A DNA stretch of 64,000 nt. It comes from Nipponacmea schrenckii (Eukaryota; Mollusca; Gastropoda; Lottiidae). The stretch spans positions 9,444,338 through 9,508,337 of the forward strand of contig CM060199.1 of NCBI GenBank assembly GCA_030562195.1. Direction: 5' to 3'. How positions within the stretch are numbered: position 1 is the first letter of the stretch; every line of letters begins with the position of its first letter. A model generated the notes under the pieces. That model did not search any database and was not told the DNA's origin. It worked only from the letters and a program-made list of their open reading frames with translations. Positions 61,371 to 64,000 of this stretch are shown here, piece after piece. The position numbers and the translations under genes were made by a program.

Positions 61371-62849
61371 CTATTTTTTTAAATAATACCGATACTGGAC
61401 CACACATCCAAACATACTTATTACTGTGGGTAATTCCTTCGCCCAGGTCAGATTACCGTCATTCTTGTGTTGTAACCAACATAAACCGGCCATCCAACTC
61501 TTATCATTTCCGCCACCAACTATCAAAATGGTGTTTGAGTATTTCACTATTCCAGACCCACATAAAGCATTTGGTATTTCTGGACCAGGAGACCATGTAT
61601 CTGTCACAGGATCAAATATTTCTACTGAGCTGACACAATGTTCAGGTAAATATTCCTTCTTCCATTTCTCACTGAAAGCTGAATTCCCTCAGGCTATAAA
61701 ATATTTTTTTTCATAGTAAACGACACTTCCAGCTAGCACTCGTTGTGTTGACATTACCTAGATTTGTCCATTTATCTGTAGCAGGATCATATCTGTATGC
61801 ATTGTTACTGAAATCACAATTAGTTTCACCACCAAAAACATAAAGTTTCCCTCAATAGCTAACACTAGTCATTAATCGGAGTGGTTGAGGTAGTGGAGCC
61901 ACCATACAGGTATTGGTGTGAAGGTCATAGCATTCTACGGAGTGTAGTATATCACTTCCATCAAGGTCACCAACAGCAAATATACACCCATCTACAACAG
62001 TTAGTGTGAATTGAGACCTTGACACCTAGTTCTACAGGTCCACCTAGCTTCCAGCTGATCAAGTACATAAAAACCAATACACACACCCTTCATTGTTATA
62101 AAACCTCGACATTTTTTTTTTTACATATTGCCCCACCCCCAAAATAGATCTGATTATCACCTGTCACAGCAACACCTGGAATATAAAGGTTTTGTGGCAG
62201 GCGGCAGATTCTGATTACCTCCCCTGTTTTAGGTAACAGTAGCTCCATTGTGCTGTATTTCTTTAAGGCATCTTCTGTGTATAGATTGGCTAGAATCATT
62301 AAGCCCTGTTCATACAGCATACCTTTCCACGGAATTAGATTTAAATCCATTTCCTGTTGTCGATTTCTTAACATGTAATTATATTGAAGGACTCTGAGAG
62401 TTATTTGAATTTCAGGACTGTTGTTTAAACTTGTATTTTTCTCAATTATAAAACATAAATAGAAGGAACTGATATTGGCAAATCGAACACAATTAAGGAC
62501 GTCTACGAGATGTTTATATCGGGAGTCCATATCTGTCTTTAATAATCTCCACCAGTTTATCAGCAGGAAGGAGACAAAACTCCTGTTGATGACACAGGGT
62601 TGAAATTTGAATGTTGATCATTTCTTTGGCTTTTGAAGCCAAAACTTCACATTGATGAGCTTTCGCAAAAAAATAAATTCCGATACAGTTACTAACGGTT
62701 ATGTGATTCATCATAAACTGAGCACAGCCATTACGGAGTGAGAGAAGTTGAAATAGATTAGACGCTGATAATAGATTCTGGACAGTTTCCTCTGTGAGTA
62801 CAACTTTTCCATTGTAGATATATATATGCACAGCTTTATGGAACAACAA
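61371..62849 (-). pseudogene. Broken BTB-BACK-kelch (KLHL-type) gene
   Basis: Read from 62849 downward, the first frame (to 62514) gives the second half of a BTB domain (HIYIYNGKVVL, LLSASNLFQLL) and the start of BACK (CIGIYFFAKAHQC, LPADKLVEIIKD). It then stops. The next frame (62530-62096) continues BACK (HLVDVLNCVRFANIS) and enters the kelch repeats (PGVAVTGDNQIYFGGGA). A third stretch has VVDGCIFAVGDLDGSD and KLYVFGGET, with an in-frame stop at 61853-61855. The last frame (61607-61371) ends the propeller (DPVTDTWSPGPEIPNALCG). The first BTB half is missing because the sequence changes at about 62841-62850 to retroelement. At least three frame breaks plus a stop make a functional protein unlikely. 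Intact relatives act as substrate adaptors for CUL3 ubiquitin ligases. Confidence 0.85.
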
Positions 62850-62872
62850 TCACTGGTTAAAGTTTATGCTAC

Positions 62873-62902
62873 GTTTCGGCGTGTTTCCCCCGCCGTCCTC
62901 AG
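62873..62902 (-). ncRNA. Hammerhead-ribozyme-like terminal motif (degenerate)
   Basis: On the minus strand CTGAGGA (fits the CUGANGA core) is followed by CGGCG, a 9-base loop, CGCCG and AAACG. The stem pairs perfectly. The canonical order CUGANGA-stem-GAAA needs the last stem G to serve as the core G, leaving one extra C on the other side. Stems I and III could not be drawn with confidence. Hammerhead motifs are known from the terminal repeats of Penelope-like elements, so the position fits. Activity is doubtful. Confidence 0.45.
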
Positions 62903-63325
62903 GCACAGAATGACAAGACATGATAGGCAACGATATATATACAATTGTACTTATTATTAAAATAACACAAGAGATAAAATATTTTATTATTGCAACTACA
63001 TTAATGTTAAAAGGTAAGATAAAAAGGAAAATTCTTAAAATAACATACAATTCTGATTCAATTAAGAGGGGTTATAATTAAAATAACACAAGAGATAAAA
63101 TGTTTTATTATTGCAAATACATTTATGTTTAAAGGTATGATAAAAAGGAAACTGATACTTAAAATAACATACAATTCTGATTCAATTAAGGGGGTTAATT
63201 GAAGATTAAGTAAATAATTGTTTTATTAATAGTGAATAACTATCATATAAAAAATAACTATTGATTGGGAAGTGAAGTGTTTTATTTACCAAATATGAAT
63301 AAATTTATGCAAATTAATAATTCAG

Positions 63326-63786
63326 TCAGATAAGTTTGTCATATGCATGTGAAATTCTGACACCTTCATCTCTGTTTAGGTCTGGCTGGTATCTTCTGAT
63401 GTTGATGGCTTCATGAAGTCTCCTGGTTTTATCAATATGCTTATTTAATGTCAGTATGTTGGTATTTTCAAAGTTTACTTTTGGTCCTGTTTTTCTCCCC
63501 ATAGCAAGATGTTCAGCTACAGCTGATGTTCCTTCATTGCCAGGTTTGTCTTGGTGGTCTTTTAGACGAACATCAAGGGGTCTTTTGGTTTCCCCAATGT
63601 AAGAGCTTCCACAGGAACATTCAACTCGGTAAACGCATCCCTTAGGCTTTTGGTTGTTGGAGGGATTCAATTTTCCATTGGCTTTGAGTAAGTCTTTAAG
63701 TGTTGTATTACCCGAAAACACTGTTTCAATACCAACCGACTTCTTTAGGATCTTCTTAATTTGGTATGATGCCTTTCCAAAGTTAT
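63326..63786 (-). CDS. GIY-YIG endonuclease domain, truncated Penelope-like ORF
   Basis: About 153 codons of element-derived frame. The domain shows GCVYRVECSCGSSYIGETKR, where VYRV and YIG are the GIY and YIG equivalents and the arginine of ETKR is the catalytic-type residue, then VRLKDH. It ends LHEAINIRRYQPDLNRDEG, a stretch typical of Penelope-like elements in animals. The open frame extends to 63832, but the first 15-16 codons come from the antisense of the inverted copy and are not element protein. The N-terminal reverse transcriptase is absent here, so the copy is partial. Confidence 0.72.
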
Positions 63787-64000
63787 GTTCGTGTAAAAGA
63801 CCACCAAGACAAACCTGGCAATGAAGGAACATCAGCTGTAGCTGAACATCTTGCTATGGGGAGAAAAACAGGACATAAAGTAAACTTTGAAAATACCAAC
63901 ATACTGACATTAAATAAGCATATTGATAAAACCAGGAGACTTCATGAAGCCATCAACATCAGAAGATACCAGCCAGACCTAAACAGAGATGAAGGTGTCA
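63787..64000 (+). mobile_element. Inverted copy of the GIY-YIG segment, running off the window
   Basis: 214 bp that are the reverse complement of 63358-63571 with no length change and only a few substitutions. On the + strand they encode KDHQDKPGNEGTSAVAEH and LHEAINIRRYQPDLNRDEG, the same domain part as above. The two arms are separated by 215 bp. The copy continues beyond the right edge. Confidence 0.9.

Larger units (their letters stand above)
62850..63786 (-). mobile_element. 3' part of a Penelope-like retroelement
   Basis: On the minus strand a GIY-YIG endonuclease domain comes first. Its end (GVRISHAYDKLI, stop at 63326) is followed by an AT-rich tail of about 470 bp. The tail contains a diverged direct duplication (about 62958-63061 and 63074-63190, both with AAATAACACAAGAGATAAAA) and ends in a short GC-rich motif at 62873-62902 beside the kelch remnant. 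No reverse transcriptase domain lies in the window: upstream of 63786 the sequence turns into an inverted copy of itself. Confidence 0.72.

Noticed and set aside
63787..63832. First 15-16 codons of the GIY-YIG frame as part of the protein
   Set aside because: They are antisense of the inverted copy starting at 63787, so the frame is open there by chance.
1..64000. tRNA, rRNA or spliceosomal RNA genes and CRISPR arrays
   Set aside because: None recognised. The only tRNA-like sequences are SINE heads, and the regular arrays have no spacer variation of the CRISPR kind.

Overview
The window is animal nuclear DNA, AT-rich and full of short transposons, tandem arrays and spliced genes. No operons, ribosome-binding sites or bacterial genes are seen. 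Exon sequences, gene structure, the dispersed repeat families and the fragmented kelch and GIY-YIG copies suggest a mollusc, perhaps a limpet-like gastropod. The phylum is an inference; 'metazoan' is safe.

Layout. Positions 1-13.5 kb carry no recognisable gene. They hold hAT-like, Tigger/pogo-like and TTAA-flanked miniature elements, a tRNA-derived SINE with target duplications, and several degenerate tandem arrays. At 13557-27125 (+) lies a complete 14-exon PPP5C (serine/threonine phosphatase 5; 502 codons). Two of its introns have minor-spliceosome (U12) signals, one of them AT-AC. At 28536-30334 (-) lies a complete 5-exon NTPCR (190 codons). It is divergent from a complete 5-exon LRRC57 (30558-35036, +; 238 codons), and 223 bp separate the two start codons. 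LRRC57 intron 4 contains a 2.04 kb fold-back element with an 8-bp target duplication. From 36 to 41 kb there are three minisatellites, including a roughly 2 kb array of a 36-bp unit that is open in several frames without being a gene.

At 41.7-51.5 kb (+) is an M13 zinc endopeptidase (endothelin-converting enzyme/neprilysin type) with 16 common exons and two candidate first exons. A tandem array just inside the first intron repeats the 5' splice site. At 54188-57073 (+) is an intronless 961-codon SECIS-binding protein 2 (SBP2/SECISBP2L-like) gene, the only unspliced intact gene here. It is preceded by a 9-codon uORF. From 61.4 to 62.8 kb (-) is a broken BTB-BACK-kelch gene, cut at its 5' side by a Penelope-like retroelement end (about 62.85-63.8 kb, -). 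That end carries a GIY-YIG endonuclease domain and a hammerhead-like terminal motif. The GIY-YIG piece is repeated in inverted orientation at the window's right edge.

The genes do not form a pathway; they are a phosphatase/co-chaperone, a nucleotide triphosphatase, a leucine-rich repeat protein, a cell-surface peptidase and a selenoprotein synthesis factor. Exon models were built by hand from splice signals and reading-frame continuity. Exon lengths sum in frame for all four spliced genes. Transcription starts, UTRs and polyadenylation sites are mostly not resolved.
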